The notes under the pieces were generated by a model. The model ran no database searches. It was not told the DNA's origin and worked only from the letters and a program-made list of their open reading frames with translations. A stretch of DNA of 14,455 nucleotides from Fen-999 sp044220545 (GTDB taxonomy: Bacteria > Pseudomonadota > Gammaproteobacteria > Burkholderiales > Rhodocyclaceae): contig JBGAQX010000060.1 in assembly GCA_044220545.1 (NCBI GenBank), positions 1 to 14,455 on the forward strand, read 5' to 3'. Position numbers and translations under genes: made by a program. Below are positions 7,041 through 14,455 of this stretch, piece after piece (the first letter of the stretch is position 1; every line of letters starts with the position of its first letter).

Positions 7041-7685
7041 TTGAACGCACCCAGCCCAGCCCAGCTCGGCGCCCTGCCCGAAGGCGCGGTACGCCAGCTC
7101 GCCGCCCACGGCCAGATCCGCTCATTTCGCAAGAACGCCGTCGTCATCAACGAAGGCGAGGCCGGCGATTCGCTTTACGTCATCCTTTCGGGCCGGGTGA
7201 AGATCTTCGTCGCCGACGGCGAGGGCCGGGAGATGATCCTCGACACCCTCGGTCCCGGCGACGTGGTCGGGGAAATGACGCTCGATGGCGGGCCGCGCTC
7301 GGCATCGGTGATCTGTACCGAGGCGGCCACGTTCTCGATGCTGACCCGGGCCGTGCTGCGCGAAGCCATCGTCGCCAGCCCCGACTTCGCCCTGCAACTG
7401 ATTTCGACCCTGATCTGCCGCATGCGCCAGGCCACCGACCTGGTGAAGGGGCTGGCGCTGCTGGACGTCTATGGGCGCGTCGCCGGGCTGTTGCTGAAGC
7501 TGGCGGTGGAGCAGGACGGCCGGCTGGTGATCCCCGAACGGCTGACCCAGCAGGACATCGCCGACCGGGTCGGCGCCTCGCGCGACATGGTGAACCGGAT
7601 CTTCAAGGAACTGACGGCGGGCGGCTACCTCGCCGTCGAGAACCGCCAGATCGTCCTCAACCGCAAGCCGCCGGCCCGCTGGTAG
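7041..7685 (+). CDS. Crp/Fnr-family transcriptional regulator
   Basis: A 214-residue DNA-binding regulator. Residues 15-120 form the cyclic-nucleotide-binding-type beta barrel (INEGEAGDSLYVILSGRVKIF is the core). The phosphate-binding cassette GEMTLDGGPRSAS at 77-89 keeps E78, R86 and S87, the positions that hold the cyclic nucleotide in CRP, so a cyclic nucleotide ligand is plausible. A long dimer helix covers about 113-145. The winged helix-turn-helix lies at 168-191 (LTQQDIADRVGASRDMVNRI), very like CRP. Only two Cys (C92, C126) are present, so an FNR-type iron-sulfur cluster is unlikely. It starts with TTG behind a strong ribosome site. It diverges from the exported-protein/LanM-like operon, making it a candidate regulator of that operon, and converges on the HPP-CBS gene. 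Confidence 0.92.
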   Translation: MNAPSPAQLGALPEGAVRQLAAHGQIRSFRKNAVVINEGEAGDSLYVILSGRVKIFVADGEGREMILDTLGPGDVVGEMTLDGGPRSASVICTEAATFSMLTRAVLREAIVASPDFALQLISTLICRMRQATDLVKGLALLDVYGRVAGLLLKLAVEQDGRLVIPERLTQQDIADRVGASRDMVNRIFKELTAGGYLAVENRQIVLNRKPPARW

Positions 7686-7707
7686 CCAAGGCTGCTCAGA
7701 CCTTGGC
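7685..7707. terminator. Possible bidirectional stem-loop between convergent genes
   Basis: GCCAAGG at 7685-7691 pairs with CCTTGGC at 7701-7707 across a 9-base loop. The structure begins at the last base of the regulator stop codon and contains the HPP-CBS stop codon (7696-7698). Its position between two convergent genes fits a shared terminator, but neither side has a T-tract, so it would not be a classical intrinsic terminator. Confidence 0.4.
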
Positions 7708-8829
7708 CAGGCAGCCGTGGTAGAGCGCGGCGACCAGGTCGGATTGCGTGACGATGCCGAGCAGACGATTCTCCGCATCGACCACCGGCACCTGATGCAG
7801 TCCGCGCGTCATGGCCGGCACCAGGTCGACAATGTGGGTGTCGGGTGACACCCGCAACGAAGCCCTGGTCATGATCGACGCAACGCCGGCATCGCGGCCG
7901 AGCGGGAAGCGCAGCAGTTCGTACAGCCGGCGGCGCAGCTTGCCCGGCGTGCTCGCCTTGGCGCCGTGGATGAAACTCTCCAGCGCCACGACTCCTTCGA
8001 CGCGGTGCAGGGTGTCGACCACCGGCACCACCGTCAGCCGGTGGCGGCGCATCAGGCGCCAAGCCTCCAGCAGGGTGGCGTTGCTCTGTATCGACACCAC
8101 GTCGCGACTCATGATGTCGGCGCAGACCGGGTTGTTCGGACCCCGATGGCGGCGGCGCTCGGCAATTTGCATGATCTCGTCCAGTTCCTCGCCGCTGATG
8201 TAGAGCGGCCGGCCGTATTCCTCGATCACCGCGCGCAGCTCCTCGTGCTGGAGGCCGAAGCGACTGAGCGGCTCGGGGTCCCCGACCTGGTGCGGATTGA
8301 TCTCCGGATGCGGGCGGGGGTAGCGCCGGCCCGGCACCAGATTGTTGATCGCCAGCCCCAGGGCCACCAGCAGCAGGGCGTTCGCCGCCACCGGCGACAG
8401 CACGTACTGAAAGCCGAGGCCGCGCACCGGCTCGCCGCCGATCACCGCGAACAGCGCCACCGCGCCCGCCGGCGGATGCAGACAACGCAGGCTCAGCATC
8501 GCCAGGATGGCGCCGCCCACGGCCAGGCCGGCCGCCAGCGGCATGGACGGCGCGAAACGCGCGATCAGGACACCGATCGCGGCGCTGACCAGGTAGCTGC
8601 CGAACACCGACCAGGGCTGCGCCAGGGGGCTGGCCGGCAGGGCGAAGATCAGCACCGAGGAGGCGCCGACCGCCGCCACCACGAAGGGCGGCGCGGCCAG
8701 CAGCCAGGTGGACAGTCCAACGGTGACCGCGATCGCCAGCGCCGCCGTCAGCGACGAGCGCCAACGCTCCGCCCACGGCAGGCTGCCGGATTCCGGCCGA
8801 AAGCTGAAGAGAAAATCGCGCCAATCCAT
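7696..8829 (-). CDS. HPP-family integral membrane protein with two CBS domains
   Basis: A 377-residue inner-membrane protein. The N-terminal half (about 26-165) has four to six hydrophobic segments and the family signature HPP at 118-120 within RCLHPPAGA. After a charged linker come two CBS domains, at about 235-289 (CADIMSRDVVSI to VVALESFI) and about 316-370 (ASIMTRASLRVSP to GIVTQSDLVAAL), which normally bind adenosine nucleotides and gate the attached domain. Some HPP proteins of plants and cyanobacteria are linked to nitrite transport. The substrate here cannot be told from sequence. Start ATG 8829 has GAGGG four bases upstream. It is convergent with the Crp-type regulator, with a ten-base gap, and divergent from the chemoreceptor gene. 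Confidence 0.9.
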   Translation of the reverse strand: MDWRDFLFSFRPESGSLPWAERWRSSLTAALAIAVTVGLSTWLLAAPPFVVAAVGASSVLIFALPASPLAQPWSVFGSYLVSAAIGVLIARFAPSMPLAAGLAVGGAILAMLSLRCLHPPAGAVALFAVIGGEPVRGLGFQYVLSPVAANALLLVALGLAINNLVPGRRYPRPHPEINPHQVGDPEPLSRFGLQHEELRAVIEEYGRPLYISGEELDEIMQIAERRRHRGPNNPVCADIMSRDVVSIQSNATLLEAWRLMRRHRLTVVPVVDTLHRVEGVVALESFIHGAKASTPGKLRRRLYELLRFPLGRDAGVASIMTRASLRVSPDTHIVDLVPAMTRGLHQVPVVDAENRLLGIVTQSDLVAALYHGCLAKV

Positions 8830-9044
8830 GAAATCCCTCGAAGTTTGCCAGCCACGACGGATGCTAACCCCACTTTGGCTTCAAACCGGGCGCCGGAAAA
8901 TGGACGCAGAAGGAAAAACAACCCTGATTTCCGCGCACACACCGACACCGGCTTTGGTAGATTGGTACGATGATCCATAGGGTGCCGCGACGGTGACTGA
9001 GATGACCGTTCATTGCTCCGGCGCTCTTCTGAAGGAGATGGCGA
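8830..9044. other. Divergent intergenic region between HPP-CBS and chemoreceptor genes
   Basis: These 215 bases are visibly less GC-rich than the flanking genes and must hold promoters for both directions. The best sigma-70-like candidate for the chemoreceptor is CCGACA at 8942-8947 with TACGAT at 8966-8971 (18-base spacing, four of six matches each), which is weak. I find no clear FliA-type or sigma-54-type promoter. A strong AAGGAG at 9032-9037 is the ribosome site of the chemoreceptor gene. Confidence 0.3.
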
Positions 9045-10172
9045 ATGTTCTGCAGGAAAAAGGACCAGGAGATTTCCCGGCTGCGCGGTGAGCTTGAGGC
9101 ACTGGGCGAGCAGGAGCGAACCCATCGGGATCGCGCCGACACATTGGCGGAGGAGAACACGCGCCTGCGGGCCGAGGTCGATGAACTGTCCGGTCGCGCC
9201 CAGTTGCTGGATGGCCTGTCCGGGCCGCTGAACCAGTTCGCCGATTCCGCCAAGGCATTGCAGGGCAGCCTCGCGGCGATGGCTCAGGCGATGAAGACCG
9301 AGACCCAGCAAGCGGTCAAGACGTCGGGGGAGACCGCGCAAAGCCGGCAGATCGTCCAGAAGCTGACCGAGCGGATCAAGGAACTGATCGACCGCGCGCA
9401 CCAGAGCGCCGACGCCATCGTCAAGCTGCACGAGGGCACCGGCAAGATCAACGGCATCGTGCAACTGATCAAGGAAGTCGCCGACCAGACCAACCTGCTG
9501 GCGCTGAACGCCGCCATCGAGGCGGCCCGGGCGGGCGAGCAGGGGCGTGGCTTCGCCGTGGTCGCCGACGAGGTGCGCAAGCTGGCCGAACGAACCACGG
9601 CCTCCACGGCCGAGATATCGGATCTGGTGGCCCGGGTGCAGGCCGAGGCCATCAACCTGAAGACCGTCGCCGAGGTCAATCCGGATGAAATGTCGGCGAT
9701 CCAGCAGGAAGGGCAGGCGGCCTTCACCAACATCGACGAACTGCTGAAGAACAGCCAGCACCTGACCAGCACGCTGGCGGCCACGGCGCTGCGCAGCTTC
9801 GTCGAAACCGCCAAGACGGACCACCTGGTGTTCAAGCAGGAGATCTATCGGGTGTTCCTGGGCGTATCGGACAAGGGCCCGGACGACTTCGCCAGCCACA
9901 CCGCCTGCCGCCTGGGCAAGTGGTACTACTCGGGCGACGGCAAGGATTGCTTCTCCCGGCTGCCTGGCTATGTCGATGTGGAACCGCCGCACAAACGGGT
10001 ACACGAGCATGGCCGCGCGGCCGTCACCGCCTATCGTTCCGGCGACACGGACAGTGGCATTCGCGGCCTCGCGGAAATGGAAAAGGCCAGCATGGAGGTT
10101 CTGGCCCAGCTCGAGCGCATGGCGAGTTCCGGAGAAAACGACCCCAGCATCCTGTGCGTCGGTGGCCACTGA
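9045..10172 (+). CDS. Soluble methyl-accepting chemotaxis-type receptor with C-terminal CZB zinc-binding domain
   Basis: A 375-residue cytoplasmic signalling protein with no membrane segment. Residues 5-50 are a predicted coiled coil. The chemoreceptor signalling hairpin spans about 65-245, with the conserved tip around EVADQTNLLALNAAIEAARA (144-163) that contacts CheA and CheW. The C-terminal CZB domain carries the full published signature: H260-xx-F, C288-x-LG-x-W, and H316-xxx-H320, with spacings inside the family range, so it should bind zinc through three His and one Cys. CZB domains in TlpD and DgcZ respond to zinc or oxidants. There is no CheR-binding pentapeptide at the C-terminus. 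ATG 9045 has AAGGAG seven bases upstream. It lies 65 bases before a membrane histidine kinase gene on the same strand, which suggests it may feed that pathway and not only flagellar chemotaxis. Confidence 0.93.
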   Translation: MFCRKKDQEISRLRGELEALGEQERTHRDRADTLAEENTRLRAEVDELSGRAQLLDGLSGPLNQFADSAKALQGSLAAMAQAMKTETQQAVKTSGETAQSRQIVQKLTERIKELIDRAHQSADAIVKLHEGTGKINGIVQLIKEVADQTNLLALNAAIEAARAGEQGRGFAVVADEVRKLAERTTASTAEISDLVARVQAEAINLKTVAEVNPDEMSAIQQEGQAAFTNIDELLKNSQHLTSTLAATALRSFVETAKTDHLVFKQEIYRVFLGVSDKGPDDFASHTACRLGKWYYSGDGKDCFSRLPGYVDVEPPHKRVHEHGRAAVTAYRSGDTDSGIRGLAEMEKASMEVLAQLERMASSGENDPSILCVGGH

Positions 10173-10200
10173 CACGGCCACCGCCGAGTTCGGCCGGTTG

Positions 10201-10229
10201 CCCCGGGCATCGATCGACGAAGCCCGGGG
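10201..10229 (+). promoter_or_regulatory. Hairpin over the ribosome-binding region of the five-PAS kinase gene
   Basis: CCCCGGGC at 10201-10208 pairs perfectly with GCCCGGGG at 10222-10229, leaving a 13-base loop that contains the palindrome TCGATCGA. The right arm overlaps the only G-rich stretch (10226-10231) upstream of the GTG start at 10238. It could hide the ribosome site or reduce read-through from the chemoreceptor gene. No T-tract follows, so a simple intrinsic terminator is less likely. Confidence 0.5.
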
Positions 10230-10237
10230 GGCCGAGC

Positions 10238-13198
10238 GTGTTTCCAGTTGATCGCGAGTCCAGGGCACTGATCGGCTGGGCGCTGCTGGCATTGCTGGCG
10301 TGGACGGCCGTGGTCGGGCTGTCGTTCCATGAGGACGCGCCGACGCAGGCGCGGCATAGCCTCCTGCTCCACGGCGGCATCTGGCTGGCTGGCTTGATAG
10401 GCGGCGGTTTCTTTTTCCGGGGACAACACCGAAGGCTGCGGGAACTGATCCGCGCGGAGATCACCCTGCGCCTCAGCGAGGAGGGCTTGCTGGCCTATCA
10501 GGCCCTGGCCGCGGCCTCGGTCGACGCCATGGTCATCGCCGACCCCGCCACCACCCGGCTCGTCTACGCCAACCGCGCTGCCCACGAGCTGTTCGGTTGC
10601 GACTTCGAGCGCAGGGAAATGATCGGCCTGCCGGGCAGCGGCTTCTGGCCCGGCCAGGACCAGGAACTGATGGCACAAGTGATCGGCGCGGGCATGAAGC
10701 CGGGCGGCTGGCGCGGCGACGTGCGGCAACAGCGCCGCGACGGCTCGGTATTCGAAGCCAACGCAACGGTCTTCGCCATCGGCGGCGCCGATGGTCATCC
10801 GCTGCGCCTCGTCGCCATCATCCGCGACATCACGGAGAAGAAGAGCTTCGAGCAGGCCTTGCGGACCGCCAACAGCAAGCTGGAGTCGATCATCGATTTC
10901 CTGCCCGACGCCACGCTCGTGGTCGATGGCGCCGGATGCGTCATCGCCTGGAATCGCGCCATGGAGCGGATCACCGGTGTCGCCAAGGCGGATATCGTGG
11001 GCCGGGGCGATCGCGCCTACGCGGCAGCGCTCTATGGCACGCGCCGGCCCATGCTCATCGACTTCGTGCTGGACGAAACCGGGCTGGACGCCACCATCTA
11101 CAAGAATTTCAGCCGCGCCGACCAGACCTTGTTCGCCGAAGGGGAAACACCGGAAGCCTACGGCGGGCGCGGCGCCTACGTGTGGGCGACGGCGCTGCCA
11201 CTGAAGGATGCGGCCGGGAATACCACCGGCGCCATCGAATGCCTGCGCGACATCACCGAGACCAGGCTCGCCGAGGAAGCGCTGAAGACCAGCGAGGAGC
11301 GCCTGCGCCTGGCGCTCGAGGGTGCGACCGACGCCATCTGGACCTGGGACTTCAGGACCGGTACGACCTATTTCAGTCCGCGCTACTACGCGATGCTGGG
11401 CTACCGCCCGGACGAGTTCCCCGCCACGCTGGAAAGCTGGCGCGGCATGGTGCATCCCGACGACCTGAAGATGGCGGAAGCCGCTGTCCAGGAGCACCTC
11501 GAGGGCAAGACCGACAGCTTCGCGATGGAGTTCCGCTGCCGGACGAAGGACGGCGACTGGCGCTGGATTCTCGGGCGGGGCAAGGTCGTCGAACGCGACG
11601 CGCTGGGCCAACCCGTGCTGCTCGCCGGCTCACACACCAACATCAGCCGACGCAAGGAAGCCGAAGGCCGCCTGCGTTTGACGCAATTCACCGTCGACCA
11701 GGCCTCGGACGGTGTCTTCTGGTTCGACCGCGATGGCCATTTCAGCTATGTGAACGAGCAGGCCAGCCGCATGCTCGGTTACTCGCGCGACGAGCTGACG
11801 CGCATGAGCATTCCCGATGTCGACGTCCGGTTGAACGCCGAACAGATTCCGCCGATGGTCGGCAGGTTGGCCGCCGAGGGCTCCTTGCGCCTGGAAACGA
11901 TATTGCGCCGCCAGGACGGCAGTCAATTCCCGGTCGAGATTTCGGCAAAACACATCACCTTCGGCGGCGAAGAGCTGCTGCTTGCGCATGTGCGCGACGT
12001 CTCCGAGCGCCATCGGGTCGAGGCCATGCTGCGTCTCACCGAACAGGCGGTCGAAGCGTCCTCGATCGCCTTTCAGTGGCTGACACCGGATGGCCGCGTC
12101 GTCGGCTGCAATCGCCGCGCCTTCGAAAGTCTGGGCCTGACGCGGGATGAACTGGTCGGCAAGCACATATGGGACTTCGACCCCGGCTTCTCGCCGGACG
12201 ACCTGACCGAGGTCTGGAAGGAGATGAGAACCGGACGCAAACTTTCCTTCGAGAGCCACCACCGCCGCAAGGACGGCTCCCTCTTTCCGGTGGAAGTGGC
12301 GACCAACCGGGTCGAGTTCGAGGGCCAGGAGTATTCGTTCGCCTACGTGCTGGACATCACCCAGCGCAAGGCGGCCGAGCAGGCGCTGCGGGACCTGAAC
12401 ACGACGCTGGAGGCCCGGGTGCGGGAAGAAGTCGCCATGAACCGGGAAAAGGACCACCTGCTGATCCAGCAATCGCGACTGGCGGCGCTGGGCGAGATGA
12501 TCGGCAACATCGCCCACCAATGGCGCCAGCCGATCAACGCCCTGTCGCTGCTCCTGGCCAACCTCGAGGACGCCTTCGAGTTCGGCGAGCTCGACCGCGA
12601 CTATCTGGGCAAACAGATGGCGCGCGGCAATCAACTCATCCACAGGATGAGCGCGACCATCGACGACTTCCGCAATTTCTTTCGTCCCGACCGCACGCGC
12701 GTGCCGTTCTCGATCGGCAAGGCGGTGCGCGACGCCGCCACGATCATCGAATCGAGTTACGCCAACGCCCGGATCGGCCTGATTCTGGAGGTCGACGACG
12801 ACACCGTTTGCCTTGGTTTTCCCAACGAGTACGCGCAGGTGGTACTGAACCTGCTGGCCAACGCCAAGGATGCCATCCAGGAACGCCACGTGCCCGATGG
12901 CCGCGTCGTCGTACGAATCGAGCGGGACGACCGGGACGCGCGCCTGACGGTCACCGACAACGGCGGCGGCATTCCCGCCGAGGCGCTGCCCAAGGTGTTC
13001 GACCCCTACTTCACCACCCGCGACCAGGGAACGGGGATTGGTCTGTACATGTCGCGCATGATCATCGAGAACATGGCTGGCCACATCGAAGTGGCGAACG
13101 CGAACGGCGGTGTCCGCGTCTCCGTGACGATACCGAAGGCGCCCCCGGCTGGCGGAAAGACGTCCGACGAACGAAGCGGAACCAAGGAGCCATCATGA
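10238..13198 (+). CDS. Membrane sensor histidine kinase with five PAS-like segments
   Basis: A 986-residue sensor kinase. Two hydrophobic helices (about 10-29 and 46-61) anchor it with a very short external loop. Five PAS/PAC-like segments follow at about 88-200, 212-344, 352-474, 480-592 and 598-712, each closing with the usual D-I/V-T/S motif (RDITEKK, RDITETR, TNISRRK, RDVSERH, LDITQRK). A coiled coil (713-745) leads to the dimerisation domain with the phosphorylated His H760 in NIAHQWRQPIN. The ATPase domain has the N-box N875, DNGGGIP at 907-913, DPYFTT, and GTGIGL at 931-936. All kinase motifs are intact. The start is taken as GTG 10238, just before the first membrane helix. The frame is open back to 9920, but that part lies mostly inside the chemoreceptor gene. 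The stop overlaps the next start as ATGA. No receiver domain is present, so the next gene is the likely partner. Confidence 0.9.
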   Translation: MFPVDRESRALIGWALLALLAWTAVVGLSFHEDAPTQARHSLLLHGGIWLAGLIGGGFFFRGQHRRLRELIRAEITLRLSEEGLLAYQALAAASVDAMVIADPATTRLVYANRAAHELFGCDFERREMIGLPGSGFWPGQDQELMAQVIGAGMKPGGWRGDVRQQRRDGSVFEANATVFAIGGADGHPLRLVAIIRDITEKKSFEQALRTANSKLESIIDFLPDATLVVDGAGCVIAWNRAMERITGVAKADIVGRGDRAYAAALYGTRRPMLIDFVLDETGLDATIYKNFSRADQTLFAEGETPEAYGGRGAYVWATALPLKDAAGNTTGAIECLRDITETRLAEEALKTSEERLRLALEGATDAIWTWDFRTGTTYFSPRYYAMLGYRPDEFPATLESWRGMVHPDDLKMAEAAVQEHLEGKTDSFAMEFRCRTKDGDWRWILGRGKVVERDALGQPVLLAGSHTNISRRKEAEGRLRLTQFTVDQASDGVFWFDRDGHFSYVNEQASRMLGYSRDELTRMSIPDVDVRLNAEQIPPMVGRLAAEGSLRLETILRRQDGSQFPVEISAKHITFGGEELLLAHVRDVSERHRVEAMLRLTEQAVEASSIAFQWLTPDGRVVGCNRRAFESLGLTRDELVGKHIWDFDPGFSPDDLTEVWKEMRTGRKLSFESHHRRKDGSLFPVEVATNRVEFEGQEYSFAYVLDITQRKAAEQALRDLNTTLEARVREEVAMNREKDHLLIQQSRLAALGEMIGNIAHQWRQPINALSLLLANLEDAFEFGELDRDYLGKQMARGNQLIHRMSATIDDFRNFFRPDRTRVPFSIGKAVRDAATIIESSYANARIGLILEVDDDTVCLGFPNEYAQVVLNLLANAKDAIQERHVPDGRVVVRIERDDRDARLTVTDNGGGIPAEALPKVFDPYFTTRDQGTGIGLYMSRMIIENMAGHIEVANANGGVRVSVTIPKAPPAGGKTSDERSGTKEPS
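13184..13189 (+). promoter_or_regulatory. Ribosome-binding site of the hybrid kinase gene
   Basis: AAGGAG lies inside the end of the upstream kinase gene, five bases before ATG 13195, and supports re-initiation at the ATGA overlap. Confidence 0.7.
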
Positions 13199-14455
13199 CC
13201 AGCCTGGCGCCCGGCCTGAACGGCAACCTCAAGGATCTCAGCATCCTGTATGTCGAAGACGACGAGGAGATTCGCGACCAGCTCAGCCAGTTCCTGCGCC
13301 GGCGCGTCGGCACACTGCATACGGCCGTGAATGGCCGCGAGGGTCTGGCGGCGTTTCGCGCGCACCGGCCCGACATTGTCATCAGCGACATCCGCATGCC
13401 GGTCATGGACGGGCTCGACATGGTCGAGGCCATCAAGCGGGAACGGCCGACGACACCGGTGATCATGACCACGGCGTTCAACGAGACGGACTACTTCCTG
13501 CGCGCGATCGACATCGGTGTCGACAAGTACGTCATGAAGCCGGTGCGCGTCGACAACCTGGTCGATGCCATCGACCGCAGCGCCTCCGGCCTCCATGCCG
13601 AACGCCAGTTGCGTCTGGCCGTCACCGTTTTCGAAACGGCCGCCGAGGCCATTCTCATCGTCGATCGACTGCAACGCATCGTCGCCGCCAATCCGGCCTG
13701 CGGCGAGATTCTCGGCTATCCACCGGACACCCTGCCCGGACTCGCGCTGGGCGCGCTGGGCGCGGACGGACGGCCCGGCGCGATGGGCACGCCATGGACG
13801 GACATCTGCGCCGGCGAGACTTGGCGCGGTGAGGTCTGGCTGACCCGCCGCGACGGGCGGCGGCTTCCGGCCTGGCTGTCGGCGGCCCGCGCAAAGGAAA
13901 CGGATTCGAAAGACGCGCCGCTCGTCCTGGTGTTCCTCGACATCTCCGAGCGAAAGCATCGCGAATCCGAAATTCTCGTATTGAACGCCCAGTTGTACTC
14001 CGCCCGCGATGAACTTGAGCGGCGGGTGGAGGAACGCACCCGGGAGCTGGTCGCGGCGCGCAACGCGGCCGAGCTTGCCAGCCAGGCCAAATCCCGGTTC
14101 CTGTCGCAGATGAGCCACGAGCTGCGAACGCCGATGAATGCGATTCTCGGTCTCACCGAGCTGCTCCACACCGACACCCAGCACCCGCTACAGACGGGCC
14201 AAAAGGCCTTCACCGGCGAGATTCTGCGCGCCGGCTGGCATCTGCTCGATCTGATCAACGATGTTCTCGACCTGGCCCGGGTCGAGGCGGGGAAGATGGT
14301 CCTCACCATCGAGCCGACCTCGCCCGGCGAGCTCTTCCGCGAATGCCGGGACCTGATCCGTCCGGTGGCCGAGAGACGCCAGGTCCGCATCGGCCCGGCC
14401 CCGGACGCGCTGGATCAACTGACCGTGCGCGTCGACCGGACTCGACTCAAGCAGG
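13195..14455 (+). CDS. Hybrid REC-PAS-histidine kinase (partial, runs off the window)
   Basis: The frame is open from ATG 13195 to the window end, giving 420 residues with no stop. An N-terminal receiver domain (about 14-130) has acidic D22/D23, phospho-acceptor D65 in SDIRMP, T92/T93 and K115 (MKPV). A PAS domain follows at about 138-255 (ending LDISERKH), then a coiled coil (260-298) and a HisKA domain with H308 in SHELRTPMN. The ATPase domain is only beginning at the edge (about 370-420), and any further receiver or HPt domain lies outside. The start overlaps the stop of the five-PAS kinase as ATGA, with AAGGAG five bases upstream. Together these suggest a phosphorelay in which the membrane kinase phosphorylates D65 and so tunes this second kinase. 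That order is inferred from layout. Confidence 0.92.
   Translation, partial: MTSLAPGLNGNLKDLSILYVEDDEEIRDQLSQFLRRRVGTLHTAVNGREGLAAFRAHRPDIVISDIRMPVMDGLDMVEAIKRERPTTPVIMTTAFNETDYFLRAIDIGVDKYVMKPVRVDNLVDAIDRSASGLHAERQLRLAVTVFETAAEAILIVDRLQRIVAANPACGEILGYPPDTLPGLALGALGADGRPGAMGTPWTDICAGETWRGEVWLTRRDGRRLPAWLSAARAKETDSKDAPLVLVFLDISERKHRESEILVLNAQLYSARDELERRVEERTRELVAARNAAELASQAKSRFLSQMSHELRTPMNAILGLTELLHTDTQHPLQTGQKAFTGEILRAGWHLLDLINDVLDLARVEAGKMVLTIEPTSPGELFRECRDLIRPVAERRQVRIGPAPDALDQLTVRVDRTRLKQ

Noticed and set aside
7041..7685. FNR-type oxygen sensor for the Crp-family gene
   Set aside because: Only two Cys (C92, C126) are present and there is no N-terminal Cys cluster, so an FNR iron-sulfur cluster is not supported.
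6821..7723. Plus-strand 300-codon frame overlapping the Crp-type regulator
   Set aside because: It is a frame shadow rich in Arg, while the regulator frame has clear nucleotide-binding and helix-turn-helix motifs.
9920..10237. N-terminal extension of the five-PAS kinase back to 9920
   Set aside because: Most of it lies inside the chemoreceptor gene in another frame, and the protein becomes sensible only at the GTG 10238 just before its first membrane helix.
8748..10292. Minus-strand open frame of 514 codons across the chemoreceptor gene
   Set aside because: It overlaps the HPP-CBS start, the intergenic region and the chemoreceptor, shows no domain signature, and mirrors the coding strand.
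10031..14184. Long minus-strand open frames (10031-11611, 11630-13084, 13006-14184) opposite the PAS kinases
   Set aside because: Compositionally antisense shadows without motifs; the plus strand has unmistakable PAS, HisKA and ATPase blocks.

Overview
The window is a strongly GC-rich, tightly packed stretch of bacterial chromosome holding nine genes plus the last codons of a tenth. The gene families (eukaryotic-type kinase with zinc ribbons, APH/AAA fusion, Crp-type regulator, HPP-CBS membrane protein, CZB chemoreceptor, multi-PAS kinases) and the Gram-negative style of signal peptide and ribosome sites suggest a proteobacterium, perhaps a betaproteobacterium. That placement is an impression from family content, not a measurement. 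I see no tRNA, rRNA, CRISPR array or insertion sequence.

Left part (1-3856, plus strand): the end of an unknown gene overlaps by ATGA a zinc-ribbon Ser/Thr protein kinase with a C-terminal membrane segment. The kinase overlaps by ATGA a fusion of an APH-like kinase domain with a P-loop kinase domain. This looks like one translationally coupled operon. It meets the next operon tail to tail, with overlapping stop codons.

Middle-left part (3853-6791, minus strand): a two-gene operon. The first gene encodes an exported protein with one EF-hand-type calcium loop and short DG repeats. The second, 23 bases downstream, encodes a protein that resembles the dehydratase half of a class II lanthipeptide synthetase (LanM, DUF4135). 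It has no LanC cyclase domain, and several residues needed for phosphorylation and elimination in LanM enzymes appear to be replaced. This is the best candidate in the window for an undescribed system.

Middle-right part (7041-8829): a Crp/Fnr-family regulator with a TTG start faces an HPP-family membrane protein carrying two CBS domains. The two are convergent, and a stem-loop spans both stop codons. The 249-base region between the exported-protein gene and the regulator gene is the shared divergent promoter region and contains an inverted repeat.

Right part (9045-14455, plus strand): a probable three-gene signalling operon. It encodes a soluble chemoreceptor with a zinc-binding CZB domain, a membrane histidine kinase with five PAS-like segments, and a hybrid REC-PAS-histidine kinase that runs off the end of the window. 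A strong hairpin lies over the ribosome-binding region of the five-PAS kinase. The last two genes overlap by ATGA, so the kinase and the REC-bearing protein are probably made together and may form a phosphorelay.
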